A DNA stretch of 64,000 nt. Source: Rhizophagus irregularis (lineage: Eukaryota; Glomeromycota; Glomeromycetes; Glomerales; Glomeraceae). The DNA lies in assembly GCF_026210795.1 (NCBI RefSeq), contig NC_089430.1, forward strand, positions 310,001-374,000. The letters run 5' to 3'. Position numbers and translations under genes: made by a program. Every line of letters starts with the position of its first letter. The first letter of the stretch is position 1. Below are positions 21,901-32,385 of this stretch, one piece after another. The notes under the pieces were generated by a model that had not been told where the DNA came from, made no database searches, and saw nothing but the letters and a program-made list of their open reading frames with translations.

Positions 21901-24600
21901 ACTTATAACTTACCAACTAAAAGAAATTACAAAATAATTATTTAATAAAGAATTTAGTTAGTTTAAATTATATGTAAATATTATATAAATATAATAGAAT
22001 TACTTACAAGCTAAAATATTTGAATAATTTTTTAAATAAAGAATTTAGTTAGTTTAAATTATATGTAAATATTATATAAATATAGAATTACTTACGTTCT
22101 TGAATAATTTTTTAATAAAGAATTTAGTTAGTGTAAATATTATATAAATATAATAGAATTAGATAAATAACTTATAACTTACCAGCTAAAAAAATTGCAA
22201 AACAATTGTTTAAATAATAATTTAGTTAAATTATATGAAAATATTATATAAATAACTTATAACTTACCAACTAAAAGAAATTACAAAATAATTATTTAAT
22301 AAAGAATTTAGTTAGTTTAAATTATATGTAAATATTATATAAATATAATAGAATTACTTACAGGCTAAAATATTTTAAATGATTTTTTAATAAAGAATTT
22401 AGTTAGTTTAAATTATATGTAAATATTATATAATACATAATAGAATTACTTACGATCTAAAATATTTGAATAATTTTTTAAATAAAGAATTTATTTAGTT
22501 TAAATTATATATAAATATTATATAAATATAGTAGAATTAAATAAACAACTTATAACTTACCAACTAAAAAAATTACAAAATAATTATTTAAATGAAAAAT
22601 TTAGTTTAAATTATATAAATATTATATAAATACAATAGAATTAAATAAATAACATACTACTCCCTATATAATTTTTTAAATAAAGAATTTAGTTAATTTA
22701 AATAATAAATAAATATTATATAAATACAATAGAATTAAATAAAATAACATACTCCCTATATTATTAAATAAATAATTTTCAAATAAAGAATTTAGTTAAT
22801 TTAAATTATATGTAAACATTATATAAATACAATAGAATTAAATAAATAACATACTCCCTATATAATTTTTTAAATAAGGAATTTAGTTAGTTTAAATTAT
22901 ATTTAAATATTATATAAATATAATAGAATTACTTACTATCTTAAATATTTGAATAATTTTTTAAATAAAGAATTTAGTTAGTTTATATGCAAATATTATA
23001 TAAATATATTAGAATTAAATAAGTAACTTATAACCTACCAACTAATAGAAATTACAATATAATTATTTAAATAAAGAATTTAGTTTAAATTATAATATTA
23101 TATACAGTAAATACAATAGAATTAAATAAATAACATACTCTCTATATAATTTTTTAAATAAAGAATTTAGTTAGTTTAAATTTATGAAAATATTATATAA
23201 ACATAATAGAATTACTTACGATCTAAATATTTGAATATTTTTTAAAAAAAGAATTATATATAAATATTATATAAATATAATAGAATATAAATAACTTATA
23301 ACTTACCAACTAAAAGAAATTACAAAATAATTATTTAATAAAAAATTTAATTAGTTTAAATCATATGTAAATATTATATAAATATAATAGAATTACTTAC
23401 AAGCTAAAATATTTTAAATGATTTTTTAATAAAGAATTTAGTTAGTTTAAATTATATGTAAATATTATATAAATATAATAGAATTATATAAATAACTTAT
23501 AACTTACCAACTAAAAGAAATTACAAAATAATTATTTAATAAAGAATTTAGTTAGTTTAAATTATATGTAAATATTATATAAAACATAATAGAATTACTT
23601 ACGATCTAAAATATTTGAATAATTTTTTAAATAAAGAATTTATTTAGTTTAAATCATATGTAAATACTATATAAATATAATAGAATTACTTACTACCTAA
23701 AATATTTGAATAATTTTTTAAATAAAGAATTCAGTTAGTTTAAATTATATTTAAATATTATATAAATACAATAGAATTGAATAAATAACATACTCCCTAT
23801 ATAATTTTTTAAATAAAGAATTTAATTAGTTTAAATTATATATAAATATTATATAATATAATAGAATTACTTACGATCTAAAATATTTGAATATTTTTTA
23901 TATAAAGAATTTAGTTAGTTTAAATTATATGTATATATTATATAAAATAATAGATTAAGTAAATAACTTACACCCTGTAGCATTATAAATTAATTTATAA
24001 AGTAAAGTAATTATAATCAATTAGATAAAAATATTATAATTATTGTATATAAAAATTAAGTATATACAGTAACTTACAATCTAATTATTCAAATAAATAT
24101 TATTAGTCTAAATTATATATAAATACTTTTAAATTAATATATAATTAAATACTTACTTTCTATAATATTAGTACCATAATTATTAAACAATTATATTAAT
24201 GGAAGATTTAGTTATTTAAAATATCATGTAAAATGCAATAAAAAATATAGTCATTAACTTACCAACTATAATAATAATAAAATAAATTATTTGGTTATAT
24301 AAAATAATAATAGAAGTAAGTAATTTAATTATCATTCCGATTATAAGATAACCTATTACTTACGAGCTAATATAGTAAATAATTTTTAGAAATAGTTTAA
24401 AATATTTAAATTACATGTTTATAATTTACAAGCTGTTAAATAATTTTCTTACTTTTATCTTTCTTAAATTTTGAAACTAGTTTCATTATGTTGCAAATTT
24501 GGTTTGAAAAAAATTTTAGAGCAATCTCAATTTGTATTAGATACCTATATTCATATTATATGCTTTTACCTTCATTGTTACTTTGAGTACTTTGAGCCAT
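18951..24600 (-). CDS. Tandem pseudokinase-kinase with microexon-encoded N-terminus, about 746 aa
   Basis: Large exons on the minus strand: 24600-24570, [32 microexons between 24432 and 21528], 21430-21217, 21139-20132, 20064-19862, 19785-19175, 19096-19061, 18994-18951. The start is MAQSTQSNNE. Counting the microexons the total is 747 codons including TGA with no internal stop. Domain 1 (about residues 70-330) has GGFGTIY and VIFKYF, but its catalytic loop is HHNFHNGN instead of HRD..N and its metal motif is SDYLG, so it should be inactive. Domain 2 (about 385-700) has AAGGFGIIY, VALKKV, HRDFHSGN, GDLG and YIAPE and should be active. The end of domain 1 and the start of domain 2 lie in one uninterrupted exon, so the fusion is secure. 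The arrangement resembles JAK-type pseudokinase control by convergence. Both domains are of the TKL-like family of the kinase at 1657-3831. The microexon part is read from splice signals and needs transcripts. Confidence 0.85.
21431..24569 (-). repeat. Array of homologous short introns separated by 3-nt (one 1-nt) microexons
   Basis: On the minus strand 32 intron-like units (63-109 bases apart) each carry a GTAAGT, GTATGT or similar donor, usually an AAACTAACTAAATTCTTT branch-like block, and a TTTTAG, ATATAG or AAG acceptor. Between each AG and the next GT lie three nucleotides, at plus-strand positions starting 21607, 21719, 21805, 21914, 22008, 22096, 22183, 22268, 22362, 22454, 22561, 22658 (or 22661), 22753, 22855, 22937, 23039, 23139, 23220, 23307, 23401, 23508, 23603, 23694, 23794, 23875, 23972, 24078, 24157, 24263, 24364, 24430; the last, at 21528, is one nucleotide. 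At 22658-22663 the gap can be read as three or six. Triplets: TTG eight times, ATC four, GGA four, CCT three, CTT three, and nine singletons. The intron bodies are clearly homologous, as expected for tandem intron duplication or introner-like spread. Confidence 0.8.
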
Positions 24601-24711
24601 TACTAAATAATTTTATTGGAGTTAAATGCAATTAAACGCCTTTATTCGAGTATATATAGTAGTTTGTGTAGGGTGTTACAATAACATGTAGTGTATGGAT
24701 ACCTATGTATA

Positions 24712-25961
24712 GAGCTCCGCACGGGTAAGGGTCAATTCGGGTGACCCGTTGGGTTGACCCGAAATATTCAGGTCAGGTTGTCAAATTCGTGACCCGGTAT
24801 CAGGTCGGGTTACTTGACCCGACCCAATTGACCTGTTAACCCGAATACTTTAGCTCAAAAAAAATGTTTATACTCTGAAACGGCGGTTTTTCATGTTACC
24901 TTATGAAAAAAACGCCATTTCGGCATTGTTTTTTATAAACAAATACGCCGAAATGGCGTTTTTCATTTTATTTTATGGAAAAATGCCATTTCGGCATTTT
25001 TTTCACTTTTATGAAAAAAATCGCCAAAATGGCGTTTTTTCATATTATTTTATGGAAAAATGCCGTTTCGGCATTTTTTTCACTTCTTTTATGAAAAAAA
25101 TGCCGGTTTGGCATTTTTTTTTCACTTCTTTTATGAAAAAAAATCGCCAAAACGGCGTTTTTTCATATTATTTTATGGAAAAATGCCGGTTTGGCATTTT
25201 TTTTCACTTCTTTTATGAAAAAAATCGCCAAAGCGGCTTTTTTCATATTATTTAATGGAAAAATGCTGAAACGGCATTTTTTCCCCACTTCTTTATGAAA
25301 AAAATCGCCAAAATGGCGTTTTTTCATATTATTTAATGGAAAAATGCCGAAACGGCATTTTTTCCCACTTCTTTTATGAAAAAAATCGCCAAAGCGGCAT
25401 TTTTTCATATTATTTAATGGAAAAATGCTGAAACAGCATTTTTTTTCCACTTCTTTTATGAAAAAAATCGCCAAAACGGCATTTTTCCATATTATTTAAT
25501 GGAAAAATGCCGAAATGGCATTTTTTTCACTTCTTTTATGAAAACATCGCCAAAGTGGCATTTTTTCATTTATCTTATGGAAAAATGCCGTTTTGGCATT
25601 TTTTTTTCACTTCTTTTATGAAAAAAATCGCCAAAACGGCGTTTTTTCATATTATTTTATGTAAAATGCCAAAACGGCATTTTTTTTTCACTTCTTTTAT
25701 GAAAAAAATCGCCAAAGCGGCATTTTTTCATATTATTTAATGGAAAAATGCTGAAACAGCATTTTTTTCCACTTCTTTTATGAAAAAAATCGCCAAAATG
25801 GCATTTTTTCATATTATTTTATAGAAAAATGACCTGAATACTTTCAGGTCAGACGGGTCAGGTCGGGTCAGAGCAGGTTACCCGACCTGACCTGACCTGA
25901 TAAAAATTTTTCGGTTCAGGTCAGACAAATTACCTGACCCGACCCGACCCGTGCGGAGCTC
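24712..25961. mobile_element. GAGCTCCG inverted-repeat element, copy 2, TA target duplication
   Basis: Flanked by TA at 24710-24711 and 25962-25963. Both ends read GAGCTCCGCACGGGT inward, followed by GGGTC/GACCC and AGGTC/GACCT pentamer runs. Removing the element restores a CCTATGTATACCTATGTATG-like site. The interior differs completely from copy 1: it is a hairpin array built on AATGCCGNAANCGGCATT. No transposase frame exists; translated frames through the array are by-products. Confidence 0.8.
24880..25830. repeat. Hairpin satellite, period about 80 bp, two palindromes per unit
   Basis: About a dozen units alternate two short palindromes, AAATGCCGAAACGGCATTTT and ATCGCCAAAACGGCGTTTT, separated by CACTTCTTTTATGAAAA and CATATTATTTAATGG spacers. 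Substitutions in one arm are often matched in the other (for example GCCGTTTCGGC, GCCAAAACGGC, GCTGAAACAGC), which keeps or nearly keeps the stems. Confidence 0.85.
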
Positions 25962-26305
25962 TACCTATGTATGTAGGGTATGCAAAATTTCACACGCGTT
26001 CCATACAGATCTACATTGTTTATTACCAAATAAGGAAAGGCCTAGACCATTCTATTCTGTACCACGTATGGTCACGTGATACCTTTATATGTGATGTTTA
26101 ACCATACCCTACATACATAGCCAACCATACAGAAAAAAAAAACTCTTTCCCCTTTTTTTAGTTTTGTCAGTTTTCCGCAGTAATTTTGCGAAGTTTAGTT
26201 TTTTTTAGTTTCTATTTGAAACGCCAAAGGGTGAGAGGTCTAAACGGGCGCCTCTGTCTTATACGAGGTTTTTAGTTCTTCTTATATCCTATATTATAAA
26301 GGAAT

Positions 26306-28792
26306 ATGTCTTCTACACCTTCTATCGAAATAGACTGGTCTTCCACTTCACAACGTTCTTATGTTCAACTCGGTGACTTTACACCACCTGATAATAACTC
26401 AGCAGATATATTATATAATACTGAGCGACCAGCATTACTTTCTGCTAAGGATATTCTTTCTCTTGATATCGATGATATTTATCCTTATACGTATTCAACT
26501 CTTCATTTTGAAGACAACAAAACGGAATATATATATGACGACGAAGTCTACTTTCAACAGCTATTACAGGCTAATTTAAACGCTGAAATAGAAGTAATCA
26601 GCGTACTCAAAAATGACAAACCTTTTGTTGACGACACTCCTTTAACTCCCATACAGGAGATTAATCCTATGCCACCTTTGGATACTGCGCCTCTCTCAGA
26701 TAATTTACCCATAGTCGAGAACATTAATCCTATACCACCTTTGGATACTGTGCCTCTCTTAGAAAATTTACCCATAGTCGAGAATATTAATCCTATACCA
26801 CCTTTGGATACTGCGCCTCTTTCAGAAAATTTACCCATAGTCGAGAACATTAATCCTATACCACCTTTGGATACTGCGCCTCCCTCAGAAAAATTACCCA
26901 TCGTTGGGAAAAAAAATACTTTGCTGGTCTCCCTGAAAAAATTTCACGTGACTACGCCAAAACGATCTGGATATAACAAGATCTACGAAATTCGGCGCTC
27001 TAGGAGTTTCTTTTTTGAGCTTGCTGATCATAATCAAAACACCAATGAAATTCATTTGAAGATACACACAAATGATTATCATATGAAAACTAAACCGATT
27101 AGTTATAATAACACAAGTTCGTTCCCCAATGACAAATATCAAATCAGCTGCATACTTACGCATTTTTTCACCTCACAAAGAGTCATTCCACGTCGAATAC
27201 AAGACAAATATTTTAATTTCTTACGTAACAAATTATTGGATAGAATTAAAATAATAAGATCACGTGTTACTAGTACTTCTAATCGAAATTATTCTACAAA
27301 AACATTTTTTAATTTCACCTATAAGAAACGTCGTTTTCACTTTGGCATTTATATTCCTTGCCCCTATATTAATAATCGTGAACATTTTCATAATGACACA
27401 CCATGTAGTATCCCTACTCCTTTCGTCATGTCGCACAATAGACGCTCATGCGTTATGCATCAACATACCTTCTCACAATTACATTGTTTTAAAAATATTA
27501 AAAAGAAACATGAATCCAAATCGGATGATATTCCTACAGATTTCTTTAATGACAAATCATCTCATGCCAATTTATTATATTACAGATGGCTTAATGGTAA
27601 ATCAAAACGTATTACCTCTAGACGACTGGGTATTTTGTATAACAGCAATATTCATGCTAGAGATCCCTCTACAACTTTCAATAAAGGCAAAAGACACATG
27701 TATCGAAAATGTCTCGCCAAATTCGAACACAGTTGGTCTCCTAATTTACGTACACAAAAACAACAAGATATACGTTTCAAGCGCTCTTGCCGTCGTGTTT
27801 TTAATAAAATGCGTCTACCGCCTAATCATAAGGTCACTAACCAGGACTATTTAGCGACTGCACGCAGACATCATTTTCTATTCATGAAATCTCAAAAGAT
27901 TAAAGCTCCTATTCGACACTTATCATACAAACAATGTGATTCAATCCCGAACGCTAACGATTATTTGTTCTTGGTTCCTTACTTCGCTACGGATTTTAAC
28001 CACAAGCAACAAATCATGACGAAACTCACTCAAGCTTCATCATCTACTGGTCCTTCTGCACCACCAGAGAATTACAATCCAATTTCGGATGTATTCATAC
28101 CTAAAAAATATCATGATATTATACCAAAGGATCCGATTTTTGTGAACGATCGTTATGTGGTTCCTGGATCTAGAGAATGGTTCACTTATATGTATAACGT
28201 TGATGAATCTTATTATCCATCAGAGAGTAGTACCTCACGTTACAACGCTAAAGGGAAATATATAGCAAGAACTCCAATATACCGTTCAGGAGTAGTAGAA
28301 AATTACGTACCATCATATATAGTAGAAAAATCTCAATTACGAAGAATGGAAAAATTAAAAGAGGACGCTTTAACGAAAGAGGCAGCATACCATGGAACTA
28401 CCTTCAAGCATTATAATGCTCGTGTTAATACTATTAAATCCTTAACAGATGCATCATTTCATTTTCACGAACGCACACCTAGTTATTTGGCCAGAAGACT
28501 AGAAAATCACAATTCGGGTTTTAGTAATACCACGTTAGATAAAAATCATAACAAGGGTCTCAAGAAAAATAATCTCCGAACTCAAGGGGCTATCCGATTT
28601 CCTACGCATCATTATATTGATGTATCAGATGATACAGCAGAGGTCGAATATCGGCCCAACAAGCGTGATAATATTAATAACGAGAATCATTATTTCTCAT
28701 TTCAGGATCATAACATGAAAAGACTACGTCCTTCACCAGATATTACCAATGACTCCCTGGTACCAGGACCTTCAAGTTCTAAGACAGTTTAA
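26306..28792 (+). CDS. ORF1-like or unknown 828-aa protein of the retroposed element
   Basis: A single exon from ATG at 26306 (MSSTPSIEIDW) to TAA. Residues 1-118 are acidic. Residues about 119-200 hold four tandem 21-residue repeats around NPIPPLDTAPLSENLPIVE. Residues about 205-560 are strongly basic, rich in R, K and H (KKRHFHF-type runs, SKRITSRRLG), as expected for nucleic-acid binding. The C-terminal third contains YNPISDVFIPKKYHDIIPKD and GSREWFTYMYNVDESYY. No zinc knuckle, RRM, endonuclease or RT motif is visible. Codon use is less AT-biased than in the neighbouring kinases. I recall similar proteins being abundant in Rhizophagus, but no function is known. An RNA-binding ORF1 role is inference from the charge pattern and its place in a retroposed unit. 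Confidence 0.7.
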   Translation: MSSTPSIEIDWSSTSQRSYVQLGDFTPPDNNSADILYNTERPALLSAKDILSLDIDDIYPYTYSTLHFEDNKTEYIYDDEVYFQQLLQANLNAEIEVISVLKNDKPFVDDTPLTPIQEINPMPPLDTAPLSDNLPIVENINPIPPLDTVPLLENLPIVENINPIPPLDTAPLSENLPIVENINPIPPLDTAPPSEKLPIVGKKNTLLVSLKKFHVTTPKRSGYNKIYEIRRSRSFFFELADHNQNTNEIHLKIHTNDYHMKTKPISYNNTSSFPNDKYQISCILTHFFTSQRVIPRRIQDKYFNFLRNKLLDRIKIIRSRVTSTSNRNYSTKTFFNFTYKKRRFHFGIYIPCPYINNREHFHNDTPCSIPTPFVMSHNRRSCVMHQHTFSQLHCFKNIKKKHESKSDDIPTDFFNDKSSHANLLYYRWLNGKSKRITSRRLGILYNSNIHARDPSTTFNKGKRHMYRKCLAKFEHSWSPNLRTQKQQDIRFKRSCRRVFNKMRLPPNHKVTNQDYLATARRHHFLFMKSQKIKAPIRHLSYKQCDSIPNANDYLFLVPYFATDFNHKQQIMTKLTQASSSTGPSAPPENYNPISDVFIPKKYHDIIPKDPIFVNDRYVVPGSREWFTYMYNVDESYYPSESSTSRYNAKGKYIARTPIYRSGVVENYVPSYIVEKSQLRRMEKLKEDALTKEAAYHGTTFKHYNARVNTIKSLTDASFHFHERTPSYLARRLENHNSGFSNTTLDKNHNKGLKKNNLRTQGAIRFPTHHYIDVSDDTAEVEYRPNKRDNINNENHYFSFQDHNMKRLRPSPDITNDSLVPGPSSSKTV
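26650..26903 (+). repeat. Four in-frame 63-bp coding repeats
   Basis: Near-identical units around ATTAATCCTATACCACCTTT encode a 21-residue proline-rich repeat. The unit length is a multiple of three and differences are mostly silent or conservative, so the array has expanded within a coding frame. Confidence 0.9.
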
Positions 28793-29647
28793 TTATTCAT
28801 TTATATATATTAGTACTCTTTTATTTGGAGTTTTTACATTTACCTAGTAGTTTAATCTACATTTTCGGTTCTTTTTTTCGTTATCATATGTATAACACAA
28901 CTTAAAATAGTGTGAATCATTCCACCTCTTACAGTATTCACAGGTGGCAACCGTGGTTGAAAGGAAAATACGGATCTTAATTTTTATATTTTGATTGCAC
29001 ATACTGTAGATAAAGTTAGACTATATTAGCCGCCCTTTAACTTTCTTTTTTTTAGATAGCCGCTAGTCTCTCGGATGGTTTTTTTATGGTTCCCATTTGA
29101 TTTTTTAGCGTAGTCCTACTTTATCAAAGAGTACAGATCGAAGAGTGGGGTCCCGTAGGGGATGACGAACAAAGGTCTATACACATATATTAGTTCTAAG
29201 CATTTTTGAATTCTTTTTTTCTTCTATTTGTAATAGCCTGGGTTTTAACACTCTTTTAGTAATAAAATAAATAAAAATAAATAGCCAACCATACACTATA
29301 TGTTTACTATGTTCTCTATGCAAAATGCAGATACCAATTTTCAGGTTTTAGTTCCAGATATATCTAATTAGGCAATAGGAACCGTTATAGCGTCCAAAAT
29401 GTTGATGGTATCACTAAATTATAAAAATACAATCTTTCTTGTCGATCATTAGTAAAATTAAATCTAATATTTACTTGTCTTTTTTTTCACTTTCACATTT
29501 CTTTTGAGAGTATAAAGCGCCAGTACAATAGCGTTCTTTGCAAATTTTGTTATGAAATAAGAAGATGGGCATGTGAAAAAGTCTGAGTAATTTTCGACCT
29601 TTAAAGACGGCTGAGAGTGGCAGTGTGGCGCAAGAAATAAGATGCCA
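28793..29647. other. 3' part of the retroposed element and flank
   Basis: 28793-29280 is the noncoding tail of the element, containing a GC-richer patch (GGGGTCCCGTAGGGGATGACG near 29148). 29296-29647 is flanking DNA; a 65-codon minus-strand frame at 29464-29661 shows no features and is not accepted. Confidence 0.4.
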
Positions 29648-29801
29648 CTATATAGATGCATTTAAACAATTTGCATACACTTTATCACGTACATATATAA
29701 ATAAATGTTGATCCTATTCTATATGCACAAACACGTGATCGCTTTACAATTGTGTTGCGTTTGAAAGTGTACGCAAATTGTTTAAACGCTACAGTATATA
29801 G
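29648..29801. mobile_element. Small MITE-like inverted repeat
   Basis: Left arm 29648-29683 and right arm 29764-29801 are inverted copies of CTATATA..GCNTTTAAACAATTTG continuing to CGTACACTTT, separated by an 80-base centre. The right flank has two copies of ATAGATACGTTTA. The target duplication is unresolved. Confidence 0.6.
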
Positions 29802-30834
29802 ATACGTTTAATAGATACGTTTATAGTGACACATATAACACCCAATGGGTAGGTGTGACAAATAGAAATCAGACACTCAAAAAAACGTCACGATATGTGG
29901 CAGTCACCATAGTGTAGTAAGATTTTTCCACTACACCTACCTTCCTACCTTGCAGACCCTGAAAGATCAAGGGAAAAGAGTTTTTGTTGTAAGTTGTTGT
30001 AACTACAAGACTTTTCCAGAAGGACGGGCTATATTATTTATAGTTTTTAGTTTCTGTATTTTTTTTTTTTTATAGTTATCAGATTTTTTTTTGTTTTTAT
30101 CAATACAAGCATACAGGCTTGGAGTTTTATGTTAACAAAAATTCAGTGGTTAAATAGGATACATCATGTGGTGCAATGTTTTATTGTAAGATGTATGTTT
30201 TAGAGCGTAGTCCTCGATGATTTGAAAAGAAATGAGATTTTATTTATTTTTTTTGAAACTTTTTTTTAAAAAAAAAACTATAATTGTCTGCCCTATAAAA
30301 AATATATATACGGTTAGTATACTGTATTTTCGTATTTTGCGAACAGTATATTTATAGTATTATTACCGTATAATTACAGTATTTTCACATACTGTATATA
30401 TTCGGTATTCTGCACACCGTATCATATATACGGTTTGCATACAGTATATTTTTCCAGTTTCACCCGTATGTTTTATACTTGTAAACAGTAGAAAAACCGT
30501 ATGTTTTATACCAATAAACAGTATATTGTTTTATATTTTATATTGCGAACAGTATACTTTTCCAGGATAAACCGTATATTTTATACTGATAAACAGTACT
30601 TTTTTCCAGTTTAAACTGCATATTTTGTACTGATAAATAGTATATATTATTCAATTAAATCGTATATTTTATATTTGCGAACAGAATTTAAAATGCATTT
30701 ATAATCAATAAAATTTTTATTAAATAATATTAAATATACAAATATTTTTTTATAAATAATATAAATAAAAAACTAGTATAAAATAATATACTATTTGTAA
30801 AAAAAATAATATTAGCAAAATATAAACAAAAAAA

Positions 30835-31050
30835 AAAGAAATTTAATTAGTAATATTATCATTATTTTAAATATAAAAAAGGAATAATAAAAGGTTCGTA
30901 AAAAAAAAGAAATTTAATTAGTAATATTATCATTATTTTAAATATAAAAAAGGAATAATAAAAGGTTAGTAAAAAAAAGAAATTTAATTAGTAATATTAT
31001 CATTATTTTAAATATAAAAAAGAAATAATAAAAAGTTAGTAATATTATTA
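30835..31050. repeat. Three tandem 70-bp repeats
   Basis: Units beginning GAAATTTAATTAGTAATATT recur at about 30841, 30912 and 30982 with near-identical sequence. AT-rich, noncoding. Confidence 0.8.
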
Positions 31051-31614
31051 ATATATTAGTTAGATATAAAAATGTAATAAAACGATAGTAGTAATGTTAG
31101 TAATATATTAAAAAAATTAAATAAAATACATAAAAGTAAAAAAAAAATATAATTAATATATGTTAACATATAATATTATTAATATAAAAATAAAAACATA
31201 AAACGGTGTACATATAGTTGTTTAGTTAAAATTCACCATTACAATTCCAGAGAGATATTAGTGAAAGTAATTGTTAATTGATATACGTGCATATCACTTT
31301 TTGTATAACTAGTAGTTTGGTACAAATATATATATTATATATTATCAAAATAAGTTTTTTATTTAATTTTTATTATTATATGTTAAAATAATTTTGGTAT
31401 TCATTTTTATTGTCTTTTTTTTTCTAAAAAAAAAAGAAGAGAAAAGAATATTTTTGAAAAAATAAACAAAAAATAAACAATAACGTGTTATTAATGCATG
31501 TGATCGGTGATCAGCTGAATTTTAATTGGTTAAATGTAGAAATGCGAAAATTAAAAAGCAGAAGTATTTTTTTTAAAATTTAAATTATACAGATTGTTTT
31601 TAAAGTTTAATTAG

Positions 31615-31900
31615 TAATTTAAAAGTTCTTTTTTTAATAAGAAAATTTGTAAAAATTTTTCTTAATACTACTTAATTTTTAAATTAAAGCCTTAATACTA
31701 AATTAGCTAAATTAGAATTAAGAAAAATTTGTGAGAATTTTCTTTGATACTGCTTAATTTTTAAATTAAAGCTTTAATATTAAATTAGTTAAATTAGAAT
31801 TAAGCAGTATTAAGAAAAATTCGCAAGAATTTTCCTTGATACTGCTTAATTTTTAAATTAAAGCCTTAATACTACTAAATTAGTTAAATTAGAATTAACA
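31615..31900. repeat. 92-bp hairpin satellite, outlying copies
   Basis: About three degenerate units of the same family as 33004-33530, recognisable by GATACTGCTTAATTTTTAAA and TTAGTTAAATTAGAATTAAG. Confidence 0.75.
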
Positions 31901-32069
31901 TATGGACTGATTTATGGAATTAAGTTTTTATATTCAAAAAACTAACTTTATTAAGAAAATGCTAATACAATTTACATGAAAATGATAGATTCACACCGCT
32001 GATATAAATAAAATTGATTTGATTATATTATTTTTTGATTTTTTTAATAATATCATTAAAATTAAAAAA

Positions 32070-32385
32070 TTTAAATATAATTGTCATGACAAAATATTGA
32101 ATAACTTAACGTATATGTGTGCTAGACGAATGAATTTATATTCATTAGAAAGAGGTAATCAAGAGCTATCCATAAACCAAATATCATATGAATTGGATCA
32201 CATGTTGCTGAATAATTACGTTCAATATATTTATTTTTAACCTTTGACTTTGATCGTTAATATCTTCACATCTAGTAATTCGATTTGAATAATCTTTCTT
32301 CGTTCAGGTAGAGTAGATTCTGGGCTTTCATATGAATATAAATATATGTGTTTAGCATACATGTACGCCGAGATATTAACGATTT
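32070..32385. repeat. Degenerate inverted repeat
   Basis: The block AACGTATATGTGTGCTAGAC..TATATTCATTAGAAAG near 32107-32152 reappears inverted near 32318-32375 (CTTTCATATGAATATAAATA..TTTAGCATACATGTACG). Arms of about 45 bases, 70-75% alike, around a 165-base centre. An old MITE is the likely origin. Confidence 0.45.

Larger units (their letters stand above)
26132..29280 (+). mobile_element. Retroposed element with 15-bp target duplication and one ORF
   Basis: Identical 15-base copies of ATAGCCAACCATACA flank it at 26117-26131 and 29281-29295. The right end just inside is an A-rich tail (AATAAAATAAATAAAAATAA), the signature of target-primed reverse transcription. It contains one 828-codon frame, about 175 bases of 5' leader and about 490 bases of 3' leader. 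No reverse transcriptase is encoded, so it is either a non-autonomous LINE derivative carrying only an ORF1-like gene or a retroposed host gene. The exact duplication and open frame suggest recent insertion. Confidence 0.8.

Noticed and set aside
21431-24569. Reading the array as a plain noncoding AT-rich satellite in one long intron
   Set aside because: Splice flanks are conserved while the triplet between them varies, and direct splicing over the array would break the frame. Kept only as the null hypothesis for transcript tests.
24893-25740. Open frames on both strands with FYEKNRQNGVFSYYF-like repeats
   Set aside because: By-products of the hairpin satellite, whose units are palindromic and lack stops in some frames.
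26361-27854. Frames of 72-196 codons on both strands inside the 828-codon ORF
   Set aside because: Shadows of the real frame; no independent signals.
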